Assembly (NCBI RefSeq): GCF_002775205.1
Contig: NC_036456.1
Coordinates: 13,481,463 to 13,545,462, forward strand
DNA: 64,000 nt
Direction: 5' to 3'
From: Xiphophorus maculatus
Lineage: Eukaryota > Chordata > Actinopteri > Cyprinodontiformes > Poeciliidae
Positions 63,668 through 64,000 of this stretch are shown here, in pieces. The notes below the pieces were generated by a model. It ran no database searches. It had not been told where the DNA came from and worked only from the letters and a program-made list of their open reading frames with translations. The translations under genes were made by a program, and so were the position numbers. Within the stretch, counting starts at the first letter, position 1, and each line of letters starts with the position of its first letter.

Positions 63668-64000
63668 CTACATGAAAAAAAGAGAAGGAATTTAATTGTA
63701 CAGTTTTTGAAAATGTATTTCTCAGAATGCTGTTAAAACATTAAAACTAAGAACATTAGCTCAGTGAATACATTTGGTTTTTATTGGTTCAGGTAGAAAA
63801 TCTAAAGTCAAAATTCTGAGTTTAAAGTCAAAAATTCTGAGATTAATGTCAAAATTCTGAGTTTAATCGAATTCTGACTCAGAATTCGTTCTTTCTTTTC
63901 GGTGGCCCTAATCCTCTTCCGTATATTTAAAACCACATTATAGGTAAGCAGGACTTACAATATTTATAAGATTCCTTTGTATTTTCTTAAAATAGAAGAA
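63668..64000. other. Gene R intron (runs off right edge)
   Basis: The stretch near 63930-64000 (CATTATAGGTAAGCA..ACAATATTTATAAGAT) aligns with the gene L intron near 1090-1160. The intron is therefore homologous to that of type A cassettes, but carries the inserted element at 63800-63923. Confidence 0.75.
63800..63923. mobile_element. Partial copy of the fold-back element, inserted in a gene R intron
   Basis: Ends GGTGGCCCTAATCCTCTTCC then GTA, matching the terminal inverted repeat of the element at 22142-22311. The interior is the same TCAAAATTCTGAG/AATTCTGAC pairing motif. The left terminal repeat is missing or degraded, so its left boundary is approximate. Confidence 0.72.

Noticed and set aside
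1-64000. CRISPR array or fungal/bacterial cell-wall repeat protein
   Set aside because: Repeats are contiguous coding minisatellites without unique spacers, and the genes have GT-AG introns and SEA domains typical of animals.

Overview
The window looks like a teleost fish chromosome. The support is very large SEA-domain mucin genes built from short exons with GT-AG introns, AT-rich intergenic DNA with long (TA)n runs, a Tc1/mariner-type MITE, a fold-back DNA element, an (ATCA)n-linked interspersed repeat of a kind common in ray-finned fish, and a LINE remnant. A cyprinodontiform (killifish/livebearer group) is possible from the style of the repeats, but I cannot prove it. Everything that looks coding is on the minus strand, so genes read right to left.

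Two tandem giant mucin genes fill most of the window. Gene R enters from the right edge: its first visible exon starts at 63667, its stop codon is at 29371, and 24 exons (29,190 nt, 9,729 residues plus stop) lie in the window. Gene L starts at 20242 with a signal-peptide exon and runs off the left edge: 11 exons, 18,342 nt, 6,114 codons in the window. Both use one cassette: (1) a long Pro/Thr/Ser exon made of a roughly 21-bp repeat encoding TTTTAAP-like heptapeptides and ending with the N-terminal third of a SEA domain; (2) a 62-nt exon with the middle of the SEA domain; (3) a 149-nt exon beginning at the Gly-Ser(Ile/Val) autocleavage motif. The cassette begins and ends in phase 1. The signal exon ends in phase 1 and the C-terminal exon begins in phase 1, so cassettes can be gained or lost without changing frame. 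I placed each splice site by eye and the lengths agree in frame across the whole of both genes.

Layout. 1-20242: gene L, with three complete SEA domains and four PTS exons (the last cut by the edge). 20243-27310: intergenic DNA with transposon relics and no supported gene. 27311-27805: a second copy of gene R's last three coding exons, ending in its own hydrophobic GPI-type tail. 27806-29370: spacer that holds gene R's 3' UTR. 29371-63667: gene R, with seven complete SEA domains of three types plus one partial domain of gene L type. 63668-64000: an intron of gene R carrying a fold-back element.

The expected product is a set of secreted or surface-anchored, very heavily O-glycosylated mucins. 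Giant threonine-rich stalks are punctuated by SEA domains that could self-cleave, and gene R ends in a GPI-anchor-like tail. The most notable points are a 9.9-kb single coding exon, very recent cassette and intra-exon duplications (2,001 bp, about 7-8 kb and about 9.17 kb), duplicated alternative C-terminal modules, and a repeat in which every unit carries an in-phase potential splice acceptor.
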